Part shown: one piece after another, positions 56,785-64,000 of the stretch
Numbering within the stretch: position 1 is the first letter of the stretch
Layout of the letters: every line of letters begins with the position of its first letter
Assembly (NCBI RefSeq): GCF_001411475.1
Contig: NZ_LLWH01000002.1
Span: forward strand, 20,960-84,959
DNA: 64,000 bases
Source of the DNA: Pseudomonas endophytica
GTDB lineage: Bacteria; Pseudomonadota; Gammaproteobacteria; Pseudomonadales; Pseudomonadaceae
Reading direction: 5' to 3'
The notes under the pieces: generated by a model
Database searches by the model: none
What the model was told of the DNA's origin: nothing
Seen by the model: only the letters and a program-made list of their open reading frames with translations
Program-made: the position numbers and the translations under genes

Positions 56785-58557
56785 ATGATTAGTTCCGCTG
56801 ACCCTAAAACTCTTCCTATTAACAATCGCAGATATAGTGAAGTCGGGCAGCAGAAGTCAGTTGGAGCCACTTACACACCTCCCGATTTTGCTGCTTTTGT
56901 GGCGGATCAGATCCTTTCTGTTGCTCAATTGCCCGACCGAGGCGAAATCCGAGTTCTAGACCCTGCGGCTGGAGACGGCGCCCTTCTTGAAGCTCTGCTC
57001 AAGCGCATGCCTGTGGATACCCTGAGCCGGGTCAGGGTTTTTGGGTATGACACCGATCCGAGCGCGGTAGTGCGTGCATCTGCTCGGCTGCAAAATGCCT
57101 TCCCGGACGTATCCATTCTGATCGAGGAAAAAGATTTTTTAGATCATGTATTAAGCCTAAGCGCCGACTCGGATCTTTTTTCTGATACTCGATCAACACT
57201 AATGCCTTTTGATTTAGTCATTGCGAACCCCCCTTATGTTCGTACTCAAATCATGGGGACCGAGCAGGCACAAAAGTTGGCTCAGAGTTTTGCGCTCACC
57301 GGAAGAGTGGATCTGTATTACCCCTTCCTGCTGGGCATTTCTCGGGTGCTCTCTGAGGGCGGCGTGACAGGTATCATCACGTCTAATCGTTTCATGACGA
57401 CGAAATCAGGGCAGGCTGTTAGGCGAGCATTACTGTCGAAATTTCGAATCATGCATGTCTGGGATTTGGGGGACACCAAGCTTTTTGATGCGGCTGTATT
57501 ACCCGCTGTCCTGTTGGCGAAAGGGACTAAGCAGATAGTAGATTCCGATGTTGAAGATATTGTCTTTTCAACGATCTATGAATCTAAAGAAAATGCCGTG
57601 GATCATGTGTCGAACGTGATGGAGGCTCTCACAATGAGTGACAACACTGTTGTGTCGATTTCGGATGGGAGAAACTTCTTGGTTCGCCATGGCCTGCTTG
57701 ATAATGGTGAAAGCGCTGATGGAATATGGCGTATTTCAACGGCGTCAAGCGATCAATGGTTAGCGACTGTCCATAAACATACATGGAACACTTTTCGCCG
57801 AGTTGGAAAAATTCGTGTAGGGGTTAAGTCTACCGCTGATAAGGTGTTTGTTCGCAGTGACTGGTCAGCGTTGCCGGGGGGGCGTCCGGAGCTACTTCGT
57901 CCTCTCATAACACGCTACTGTGCTCGTCAATTCAAAGCCTGTATTCCGAGCAAGACCAAACATATAAAAGAGATCATGTACCCACATGAATCTACTTCAA
58001 AAGGTCGTAAGGCTGTTGATTTGAGCTTGTACCCTATCGCCGCACGGTATCTTGAATTGCATCGCACTACTTTAGAAGCGCGCAGTTATTTAATAAAAGC
58101 CGGTCGAGCTTGGTACGAACTCTGGGTGCCTCAGGATCCAGCAGCGTGGTCATCTCCAAAGATTGTTTTTCCGGACATATCCGAGAAGCCAACTTTTTGG
58201 ATGGATACCGAGGGAGGCATTGTTAACGGTGAGTGTTACTGGCTGCAGTGCGAGCGGGAGGGCGAAAATGATTTGCTCTGGCTGGCATTAGCAGTGGCGA
58301 ACTCAACATTTATTGAGTTCTTCTATGATCATTGTTTTAACAACAAGCTTTACGCCGGTAGACGACGTTTTATTACGCAATATGTGGAGCAGTTCCCGTT
58401 ACCGGATCCTGCTCGAAAGGAAAGTCAGATTATTATTGATTTGGCTAAGGCCATTCATAGCGAACTACCGTCGAACGCCGCGGATCAGAAAATATCTGAA
58501 CTGAACGCGCTCATCTGGAATGTGTTCGGATTAAACGTCGAAGAAGTTCCTCGGTAA
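56785..58557 (+). CDS. Type II DNA adenine-N6 methyltransferase (TaqI/Eco57I-like)
   Basis: 590 aa from the ATG at 56785; in-frame ATGs at 56731 and 56743 would add 18 or 14 residues and the choice is uncertain. Motif I VLDPAAGDGALL (SAM binding, with TYTPPDFAAFVADQIL just before it) and motif IV DLVIANPPYV (catalytic NPPY) define an N6-adenine methylase. The C-terminal half ends with the TaqI-like specificity domain (NSTFIEFFYDHCFNNKLYAG, RRRFITQYVEQFPLP). It protects host DNA at the site cut by the convergent endonuclease, overlapping it by 27 bp. Confidence 0.85.
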   Translation: MISSADPKTLPINNRRYSEVGQQKSVGATYTPPDFAAFVADQILSVAQLPDRGEIRVLDPAAGDGALLEALLKRMPVDTLSRVRVFGYDTDPSAVVRASARLQNAFPDVSILIEEKDFLDHVLSLSADSDLFSDTRSTLMPFDLVIANPPYVRTQIMGTEQAQKLAQSFALTGRVDLYYPFLLGISRVLSEGGVTGIITSNRFMTTKSGQAVRRALLSKFRIMHVWDLGDTKLFDAAVLPAVLLAKGTKQIVDSDVEDIVFSTIYESKENAVDHVSNVMEALTMSDNTVVSISDGRNFLVRHGLLDNGESADGIWRISTASSDQWLATVHKHTWNTFRRVGKIRVGVKSTADKVFVRSDWSALPGGRPELLRPLITRYCARQFKACIPSKTKHIKEIMYPHESTSKGRKAVDLSLYPIAARYLELHRTTLEARSYLIKAGRAWYELWVPQDPAAWSSPKIVFPDISEKPTFWMDTEGGIVNGECYWLQCEREGENDLLWLALAVANSTFIEFFYDHCFNNKLYAGRRRFITQYVEQFPLPDPARKESQIIIDLAKAIHSELPSNAADQKISELNALIWNVFGLNVEEVPR

Positions 58558-59577
58558 AGGGATCTGGATTTTTCCGTTAGTGACCTTTCCTTCAAATTGA
58601 CGGAAACGGCTGAAGAACTCTTCTCCCGTGACAACAAGTAAGTGTGTCAGGGTCACCTTGACGCCATCGGTGCTCGCAAAAAATATGGCGTATCGGGTAT
58701 CGCAGTGACGGGGGTGAAAGTCCCCGACTTGTTGAATATCGAGATGCCCAAGACTGCTGGGCAAAACCAGGCCGAGATCAATGGTGGGTGATGTCTGTAG
58801 TTTGACCTCTAAGATTTGATGACGAATATCCGGAAACTGCCCATTGTCCTCGTAACTGCTGTAGCCGAGTTGTTGGCAGATCAAGCGGTGAAGGCCTGCA
58901 CCACGATTGCGTTCCTGAGTTCTTCCCGGATCGGGAAATGACAAGCCAACCAAATTGGAAAGTCGAGAAAAAATTTCACTTATCGGCAACAACATGCCGC
59001 TTTCTGGCTGCTGAACCGGGCTCACCGATGGGGCGAACGTTAAGTTTGGCTGGGTATGTTGCTGCACAGGTAATGTGTCCTGCTGAGAAACCAGTTCTAA
59101 CGGGTAAATACCAATCTCCAGACGCGCTTGATATTTAGTCGTGATCGTCCCCGTAGTATCAAGTAAGGCGAGTTCTTGCCCGTTTATAACTCTTGTTCGA
59201 CCAACCACATCATGCTCAGTGATATGGATGATTGCATAGCGACGGGTCGGGGAAAGATCTTCGTTCCAGATTTGAAGGTTCAGTGATTTTTGAGTGTAAA
59301 TATCAAGTTGTTGACCGAGAAAACGTGGTTGAGTCTTTTTGAACGAGGAGGGCACCGGGTAACCAAGTGCTTTGCAGACTTCGATTTTTACCACCTTAGA
59401 GCGGGTTCGAAGAGCAAGGCCTTCCAAGGACAGTCCTTGAAGATTTTCGTTTAGTAATGCTTCAAGTTGTGCGGAGGGAATCCAGTAATCGGCGTCGCCA
59501 ATCTCGATAGGGGTATAGATATCCTTCTCTGACAGTGACAGGGCGTACTTAAAATCTTGAGGATATTTGTGATGCAT
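58531..59577 (-). CDS. Type II restriction endonuclease (PD-(D/E)xK)
   Basis: 348 aa with AAGGATCTTCAA before the ATG at 59577. The C-terminal part carries the nuclease motif PD-IRHQIL-EVK (residues about 249-259). The N-terminal ~165 residues form a separate, probably DNA-recognising domain (CKALGYPVPSSFKKTQPRF, LQIWNEDLSPTRRYAIIHIT), joined by a Gln/Pro-rich linker (about 165-195). Partner of the convergent methyltransferase. I cannot name the isoschizomer or recognition site. Confidence 0.78.
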   Translation of the reverse strand: MHHKYPQDFKYALSLSEKDIYTPIEIGDADYWIPSAQLEALLNENLQGLSLEGLALRTRSKVVKIEVCKALGYPVPSSFKKTQPRFLGQQLDIYTQKSLNLQIWNEDLSPTRRYAIIHITEHDVVGRTRVINGQELALLDTTGTITTKYQARLEIGIYPLELVSQQDTLPVQQHTQPNLTFAPSVSPVQQPESGMLLPISEIFSRLSNLVGLSFPDPGRTQERNRGAGLHRLICQQLGYSSYEDNGQFPDIRHQILEVKLQTSPTIDLGLVLPSSLGHLDIQQVGDFHPRHCDTRYAIFFASTDGVKVTLTHLLVVTGEEFFSRFRQFEGKVTNGKIQIPLPRNFFDV

Positions 59578-59725
59578 TTGAAGATCCTTGGGTCAGCCGT
59601 TCTAGAGAGCTGACGTCTAGCGTCAGTGGCAAGACGTTGAGTGTGCGCAATGAAAAGTTTCGCTTCACCCCGTTCTGCAGCGCCGATGCGAGTGTGATGA
59701 GTTCACTTTTGGGTATTTTTGGCAT
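59549..59725 (-). CDS. Small ORF upstream of and overlapping the endonuclease
   Basis: 58 aa from the ATG at 59725 (AAGGTTGCGACG upstream); a 14-codon longer form from 59767 lacks an RBS. Sequence starts MPKIPKSELITLASALQNGV and has no recognisable helix-turn-helix. It overlaps the endonuclease start by 29 bp in another frame, so translation may be coupled. By position it could control endonuclease expression, but it does not resemble known C proteins. Confidence 0.5.
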   Translation of the reverse strand: MPKIPKSELITLASALQNGVKRNFSLRTLNVLPLTLDVSSLERLTQGSSNASQISSRF

Positions 59726-59938
59726 CGTCGCAACCTTATCGGAGGGGGGGAACCCTTTCCAGTTCATGACTTTTGGCTAAAGACTTTGACTCGCAGGATG
59801 GTAGCCTGTCGCTATCAATGGCGCATCTTCAGGTTTATGACTGATGCAAGGTTGCGCCAGTGAGAGAATTATTTTTGACGGTCCGTTCATTAAGCGTTGA
59901 GCGTAATCAGCCTGACGATAGCCGTAAATATTCTGAAT

Positions 59939-59961
59939 GCTTGGGTAATCAAGACCCAAGC
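59939..59961. promoter_or_regulatory. Inverted repeat GCTTGGGT-N7-ACCCAAGC
   Basis: Perfect 8-bp arms, 45 bp before the beta-propeller gene start, next to TTGACA on the minus strand (59980-59975). Could be an operator or the base of a leader hairpin. No gene is convincing in 59768-60005. Confidence 0.4.
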
Positions 59962-60005
59962 AATGGGCATCAATTGTCAAAATGAAGTATCAGCGAGGGT
60001 TAACG

Positions 60006-60905
60006 GTGAGCGCACAGATTAAGTCTTCAGGTCTTGGTCAATTCTACAAGTCACTGCTGTGGCTTATGTTGCTACTGCTGTTAGCGACTTTGGGTTTCTT
60101 TGCGTGGCAGAGTTTCTATCCTGTTCAGGCCGCCGGGCAATGGAGCTACCAGGTTGTTCACCGTGACGTGCCAAAAGCCGCCGCTTTAGTCGTTTTGGAC
60201 GGCGGCGAGCTTATGGTTAGTCAGGAGCTTCGGGACCGGCGCGGCAGTATTGTGCGGATTCAAGCCGACGGCAAACGAGAGGATGTTGTGAGCGGCTTGT
60301 CGAAACCGGATGGCATAGTGTCTGCTCGTGGTGGCTGGGTGTTTAGTCAGGAAGAGGGAGATACCGCCGTCAATTTCTTGTTACGGGGAGACGTCACGCA
60401 ATTATTTCAAGGCTCAAATGTTCAAGGTTTGTGGAACGAAGGTGATCACCTTTACGCCATTGAAGATCGCCATGACAACGGACGTTTGTTTCGATACACA
60501 TGGAGCGATAAATCACTTGTCGTGTTGCGTGACAACCTCGATGAAGCTGAATCCATCATCCGATGCACTGACGGTCGCATGCTCTACACCGAAAAAGGGA
60601 AAGGGGTCGTGCGTCAGCTAACTGAGGACGGCACCGATCCTGTTATTTACGAACACCTTAATAAACCAACCTTCTTGATGTGCGACCAGCGCGGCTTGTG
60701 GATCTCAGAAGACTCTACGCATCGTGCGCGCTTGCTTCTGATCGACAAAGCTGGGAATCAAAAAACCATACTTTCCTTTCTTAAAGCGCCGCAGTCGATA
60801 GTGGTCAGTGGCAGAGATACCTATCTTTTGGCCGAAGGTGGGCGTAATCGGGTGTTGGAGCTAACGCCACCCTCTGAGCGTGTTAGTCAACATCAGCAAA
60901 GATAA
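60006..60905 (+). CDS. Membrane-anchored beta-propeller protein (NHL/SMP-30-like)
   Basis: 299 aa from a GTG at 60006 with GAGGG upstream; an ATG at 59982 has no RBS. One N-terminal membrane helix (LLWLMLLLLLATLGFFAWQ, about 15-35) anchors a periplasmic domain with repeated blade-like units (ADGKREDVVSGLSKPDGIV, GNQKTILSFLKAPQSIVV). Resembles NHL/strictosidine-synthase-like propellers; binding partner or enzyme activity unknown. It may be unrelated to the gluconate operon, which starts 445 bp later. Confidence 0.7.
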   Translation: MSAQIKSSGLGQFYKSLLWLMLLLLLATLGFFAWQSFYPVQAAGQWSYQVVHRDVPKAAALVVLDGGELMVSQELRDRRGSIVRIQADGKREDVVSGLSKPDGIVSARGGWVFSQEEGDTAVNFLLRGDVTQLFQGSNVQGLWNEGDHLYAIEDRHDNGRLFRYTWSDKSLVVLRDNLDEAESIIRCTDGRMLYTEKGKGVVRQLTEDGTDPVIYEHLNKPTFLMCDQRGLWISEDSTHRARLLLIDKAGNQKTILSFLKAPQSIVVSGRDTYLLAEGGRNRVLELTPPSERVSQHQQR

Positions 60906-61350
60906 GCGCTGATCATGCCGCCATTGAGGCGAAGGCCGTCAGCTCTATGCTGGCGTCCCTATCCAAACGTTTGAACAACACTGCGTTTTTTCAACATGGC
61001 AGATCGTCCTGCTTAAAATCTCTTAGCAATATCCTGCGACAAATGACCTATTGACGAACGGGATGATATTTGTGCTGTGAAATTTTAGTTAGCTTGCTAT
61101 CATTACGCCTCTCGTAATAAGCAGTCAACCGGACTTCTGACGCATGCCATATGCGCTCCAGCCCTCTTTGACGTAGATCATTATAAAAGTCACTCCTATT
61201 TCATGCGGCGTTGGCGGCTGGCGATATGACCTAAATCGCCCGCGGCGGTACGCGTCTGCGCGCTAAATGGGTAGAAGGCTAAAAATACGCAAAGAGGCAT
61301 TCAATGGAGAGAAGGGACGGACTTTTCGTGATTAGCCAAAGGTGAAAACT
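60906..61350. other. 445-bp intergenic region before the gluconate dehydrogenase operon
   Basis: No gene seen on either strand. It should contain the operon promoter. A weak FNR/Anr-like TTGAC-N4-ATCAT occurs at 61168-61181, too poor to call. Confidence 0.4.
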
Positions 61351-62070
61351 ATGTTGTTGTCCAAGCAAACATCGAGGAGAAAGTTCCTGCTTTCTTCGTT
61401 GATTGCACTACCCGCGATGGGCATTGCCGTAAATGGGCTGACAGCCGCTGCCGCAGCGCAGATGGTAGCGCCCAGTCTCGACGCCTATACCCCAATTTTT
61501 TTTAGCCCTGGCGAGTGGACGTTTATCCTCGCCGCCTGTGATCGTTTGATCCCCGCCGATGGGCGCGGCCCAGGCGCGATAGAAACCAACGTTCCTATTT
61601 TTATCGACCAGCAATTGGCCGGCGGGCTAGGGAGCGAGGTTTATCTGGAAGGGCCGTTCGATGTTAATGCGCCAGCCACCTTGGGCTATCAGTTGCCCTA
61701 CACCATCCAAGAAATCTATCGCAAAGGTATCGCCAGCTTCGAGCTGTGGTGCCAAGCCACTTATGGCAAGCATTTCGCGCTTCTCGACCTAAAGCAGCGC
61801 GATGACGCGCTCAAAAAGATGCAGGGCGGGCAAGCCGACTTCGCAGCGCATGGCGAAACGGTGCTCAAGTCGAAACTGTTGTTCAGTGAATTGCTTCACC
61901 ACACCCAGCAAGGTTGGCTTGCCGACCCGATCTATGGGGGTAACAAGGGCATGAAGTCATGGATCGCCATTGGCTTCCCCGGCGCTCGTGCCAGTTATCT
62001 GGAGTGGGTAGCTCAGCACAACGTCCCTTACCCTCTGGGCCCAGTAAGCCTAACCGGTGAACGCGGCTGA
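61351..62070 (+). CDS. Gluconate 2-dehydrogenase, gamma (small) subunit
   Basis: 239 aa from the ATG at 61351 (AAAGGTGAAAACT upstream); a GTG at 61342 is possible. A twin-arginine signal (TSRRKFLLSSLIALPAMG) directs the folded FAD-subunit complex to the periplasm. The body matches the gluconate 2-dehydrogenase subunit 3 family (WTFILAACDRLIPADGRGPG). Operon order gamma-flavoprotein-cytochrome c is that of Pseudomonas/Erwinia FAD gluconate dehydrogenase, which oxidises gluconate to 2-ketogluconate. Confidence 0.92.
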   Translation: MLLSKQTSRRKFLLSSLIALPAMGIAVNGLTAAAAAQMVAPSLDAYTPIFFSPGEWTFILAACDRLIPADGRGPGAIETNVPIFIDQQLAGGLGSEVYLEGPFDVNAPATLGYQLPYTIQEIYRKGIASFELWCQATYGKHFALLDLKQRDDALKKMQGGQADFAAHGETVLKSKLLFSELLHHTQQGWLADPIYGGNKGMKSWIAIGFPGARASYLEWVAQHNVPYPLGPVSLTGERG

Positions 62071-62102
62071 CCCTTTCGCTTGAACAGCAATCAAGGTTTC
62101 TT

Positions 62103-63872
62103 ATGACAAATATTACGAATGACGAAGTCGATGTCGTGGTCGTCGGCCTCGGATGGGCTGGCTCGCTGATGAGCATTGAGTTGGCTCAGGCAGGTCTTAG
62201 AGTTCGCGCACTGGAGCGCGGGGGCGATCGCAGCAACGCTGACTTCAAATACCCTAAACCCGCCGATCAGTACGCTTATGCCGTGCGTAACAAAGTGATG
62301 GTCACGCCTAAAGATGGCGCGCTGACCGTGCGCCACAACATGCAAAGCACCGCGCTGCCGACTCGCCAATGGGGCGCGTTTGTCCCTGGCACCGGCGTCG
62401 GTGGCTCAGGCATGCATTGGACTGGCGTATTGATTCGTCCAACACCCACGGACATCAAGCTTAAGACCTATGCCAATCAGGCGTACAAGCCAGGGATATT
62501 GGGCGAAGGCATGCAGATCGAGGACTTCCCGTTCACTTGGGATGAAATCGAACCCTACATGGACAAATTCGACAAAATCTGTGGTCTATCAAGCAAGACC
62601 GGTAACCTGCGTGGCCAAATTTTAGTGGGCGGCGATCCGTTCGAAGGTCCACGCTCCCATCCCAGCCCGCTGCCGCCTCTGGAAGACACACTGAACAGCA
62701 AAATGTTCGCCGACGTTGCGAGCAAGATGGGCTACCACCCATTCCCTAACCCTTCTGCCAACGTCTCGCAGGCATGGAAGAACCCCTACGGCAACCAGAT
62801 CGCGCCTTGCAACTACTGCGGCTATTGCAGCAAGTACCCATGCCTTAACTTTTCTAAAGCGTCCCCGCAAACTGCCGTTTTGGATGCGCTCAAGCGCATG
62901 GATAACTTTGACTACCGGGTTAATGCCAACGTCTTGAAAGTTGAGATGCATGCTGATGGCAAGACCGCCAAGGGTGTGACTTACGCCGATGCGGATGGCA
63001 ACACCGTGTTCCAGCCAGCAAAAATCGTCGTGTTGGCCGGCTTCCAGTTTGTCAACGTGCGCCTGATGCTGCTGTCGGGCATCGGCAAGCCCTATGACCC
63101 GATCAGTGGCAAAGGCACAGTAGGGCGCAACTATGCGTTCTTGAGCAACGGTGGTTCTACGCTGTTCTTCAAAGATAAGCACTTCAACCCTTTCGCCACG
63201 GCTGGCGCCAGCGGGCAGATGTTTAACGATATCTCTCCGGGTAATTTCGACGGCCCGTCGCTGGGTTTCATTGGCGGCGCCAAGATCCATAGCTCGCAAG
63301 CCACGGGTGCGCCGATTGGTACTGCGCTGCCAAGTGGCACGCCTGAGTGGGGTCAGGGTTGGAAGGAAGGGATGCAGGATTGGTACGGCCACTCGATGAA
63401 GGTCAGCATCACCACCAGTTGCATGTCTTACCGCGATCATTACGTTGACCTCGATCCGACATATAAGGATCCATGGGGCCTTCCGCTGCTGCGCATCACC
63501 TTTGACTGGAAACAGAACGAGCTGCTTCTGCAACAGCATCTGCGCAAAATCGTTTTGGGCATTACCAAAGAACTCGGCCCAGACAGCTACAGCGAGAGCT
63601 TCTTAGGGCTGGATTCGCACTGGGATATCACCAAGTACGTGTCTACCCACAACGTGGGCGGGGCGATTATGGGCGACTCCCCAGAGACTAGCGCCCTCAA
63701 TCGCTACCTGCAGAGTTGGGATGTGCACAACGTATTTGTGCCAGGCGGTAACGCGTTCCCGCAAAACTTTCAGGCAAATCCTACTTCGATGATTGGCGCA
63801 CTGACGTTGTTCGCCGCCCAAGCGATCAAGGATCAATACGTGAAGAACCCTGGTCCGCTGGTACAGGCATAA
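62103..63872 (+). CDS. Gluconate 2-dehydrogenase, flavoprotein (GMC oxidoreductase) subunit
   Basis: 589 aa. FAD-binding VVGLGWAGSLMSIELAQAG (about 13-31), the GMC signature GTGVGGSGMHWTGVLIRP, a cysteine cluster CNYCGYCSKYPC (about 238-249) as in the Fe-S-carrying gluconate/2-ketogluconate dehydrogenases, and the C-terminal active-site HNVGGAIMGDSPETSALNRY. No own signal peptide; co-exported with the gamma subunit. 32 bp after the gamma gene. Confidence 0.94.
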   Translation: MTNITNDEVDVVVVGLGWAGSLMSIELAQAGLRVRALERGGDRSNADFKYPKPADQYAYAVRNKVMVTPKDGALTVRHNMQSTALPTRQWGAFVPGTGVGGSGMHWTGVLIRPTPTDIKLKTYANQAYKPGILGEGMQIEDFPFTWDEIEPYMDKFDKICGLSSKTGNLRGQILVGGDPFEGPRSHPSPLPPLEDTLNSKMFADVASKMGYHPFPNPSANVSQAWKNPYGNQIAPCNYCGYCSKYPCLNFSKASPQTAVLDALKRMDNFDYRVNANVLKVEMHADGKTAKGVTYADADGNTVFQPAKIVVLAGFQFVNVRLMLLSGIGKPYDPISGKGTVGRNYAFLSNGGSTLFFKDKHFNPFATAGASGQMFNDISPGNFDGPSLGFIGGAKIHSSQATGAPIGTALPSGTPEWGQGWKEGMQDWYGHSMKVSITTSCMSYRDHYVDLDPTYKDPWGLPLLRITFDWKQNELLLQQHLRKIVLGITKELGPDSYSESFLGLDSHWDITKYVSTHNVGGAIMGDSPETSALNRYLQSWDVHNVFVPGGNAFPQNFQANPTSMIGALTLFAAQAIKDQYVKNPGPLVQA

Positions 63873-63884
63873 GGAGCGCACACT

Positions 63885-64000
63885 ATGAAATCGACAGTTC
63901 GTTCTCGCCTGCTTGTGTTGGTTGTTATCGTAGCCATTCTCGCCTTGATCGCTTGGGCGTTGAGTTTCGTACTCAATCGCCCGGGGGATGCTTCGGCGCA
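63885..64000 (+). CDS. Gluconate 2-dehydrogenase cytochrome c subunit, 5' part
   Basis: Only the first 38 codons are visible. AAGGAGCGCACACT precedes the ATG, 12 bp after the flavoprotein gene. The sequence MKSTVRSRLLVLVVIVAILA is a signal peptide/anchor as in the triheme cytochrome c subunit that passes electrons to ubiquinone. CxxCH motifs would lie beyond the window. Confidence 0.85.
   Translation, partial: MKSTVRSRLLVLVVIVAILALIAWALSFVLNRPGDASA

Noticed and set aside
59777..59980. 67-codon minus-strand frame between the RM cassette and the propeller gene
   Set aside because: Begins at a TTG that is part of TTGACA, lacks a ribosome binding site and contains the inverted repeat at 59939.
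56660..60005. Search for a duplicated 3' end of tRNA-Arg(CCT) as an attachment site
   Set aside because: No copy of the T-arm/acceptor sequence was seen downstream within this segment, so island borders cannot be claimed.
61168..61181. FNR/Anr-like box TTGAC-N4-ATCAT before the gluconate dehydrogenase operon
   Set aside because: Two mismatches to TTGAT-N4-ATCAA and no clear promoter alignment.

Overview
The window is a chromosomal segment of a gamma-proteobacterium of the genus Pseudomonas, most likely a member of the fluorescens/fragi-type lineages rather than P. aeruginosa. Support: an Entner-Doudoroff operon with a divergent hexR; the acsA - aotJQMP - argR - aruCFG/astDBE - alaS - lysC - rsmA - tRNA-Ser - tRNA-Arg - mgtE gene order (recalled from P. 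aeruginosa PA0887-PA0913); an AmrZ homologue of exactly 108 aa; tandem fadD2-fadD1; and many copies of a Pseudomonas REP element with a GTAGGAGCTGCCGCAGGCTG core. No prophage, insertion sequence or CRISPR array was seen.

Layout. 1-3.3 kb: hexR (partial) divergent from zwf-pgl-eda. 3.5-10.5 kb: a small DUF3820 gene, a DUF2383 stress-type gene behind a sigma-54-like promoter, then lipid genes (phaJ1-type hydratase, lipase-like hydrolase, fadD2, fadD1). 10.6-14.5 kb: csbD-like, brkB-like, peptide deformylase, GNAT, and a BdlA-like PAS-PAS-MCP protein. 14.5-17.8 kb: gntR divergent from gntK-gntT, with three GntR-type operators. 17.9-24.4 kb: alaC, an orphan histidine kinase/GNAT pair, a PepSY protein, a MASE2-GGDEF cyclase, an MBL-fold hydrolase, and an XRE regulator behind a LexA box. 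24.6-29.3 kb: nrdB (no nrdA beside it), two small exported proteins and acsA. 29.9-42.3 kb: arginine uptake (aotJQMP), its regulator argR and the whole arginine succinyltransferase pathway. 42.4-51.9 kb: FMN-riboswitch-controlled lumazine synthase, threonine aldolase, alaS, lysC, rsmA, four tRNAs, mgtE and amrZ. 52.3-56 kb: phnN, two small membrane/exported proteins, and an NCS1 permease with a hydantoin-racemase-like enzyme. 56.4-59.8 kb: an accessory patch at a tRNA-Arg(CCT): a 40-residue cysteine-rich ORF, a DNA adenine methyltransferase and a convergent restriction endonuclease with a small overlapping ORF. 60-64 kb: a membrane-anchored beta-propeller and the start of the FAD gluconate 2-dehydrogenase operon (third gene cut by the window end).

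How it fits together. Three separated units (hexR-zwf-pgl-eda, gntR-gntK-gntT and the gluconate dehydrogenase operon) handle glucose/gluconate by the peripheral oxidative and phosphorylative routes into KDPG. A-rich AANAANAA motifs of the Hfq/Crc type lie immediately before zwf, fadD2, gntT and acsA, so much of the carbon traffic here is probably under catabolite repression. Arginine import and degradation form one ArgR regulon with exact ArgR half-sites before aotJ and aruC. Most REP elements sit at the ends of transcription units.

The most unusual items are the cysteine-rich mini-ORF beside tRNA-Arg and the RM cassette; a hydantoin-racemase-like protein whose first catalytic cysteine is glycine; an exported protein made of 13-residue tandem repeats; a LexA-controlled small XRE regulator; and a sigma-54-type promoter before the DUF2383 gene. 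All assignments are from reading the sequence; no database search was possible.
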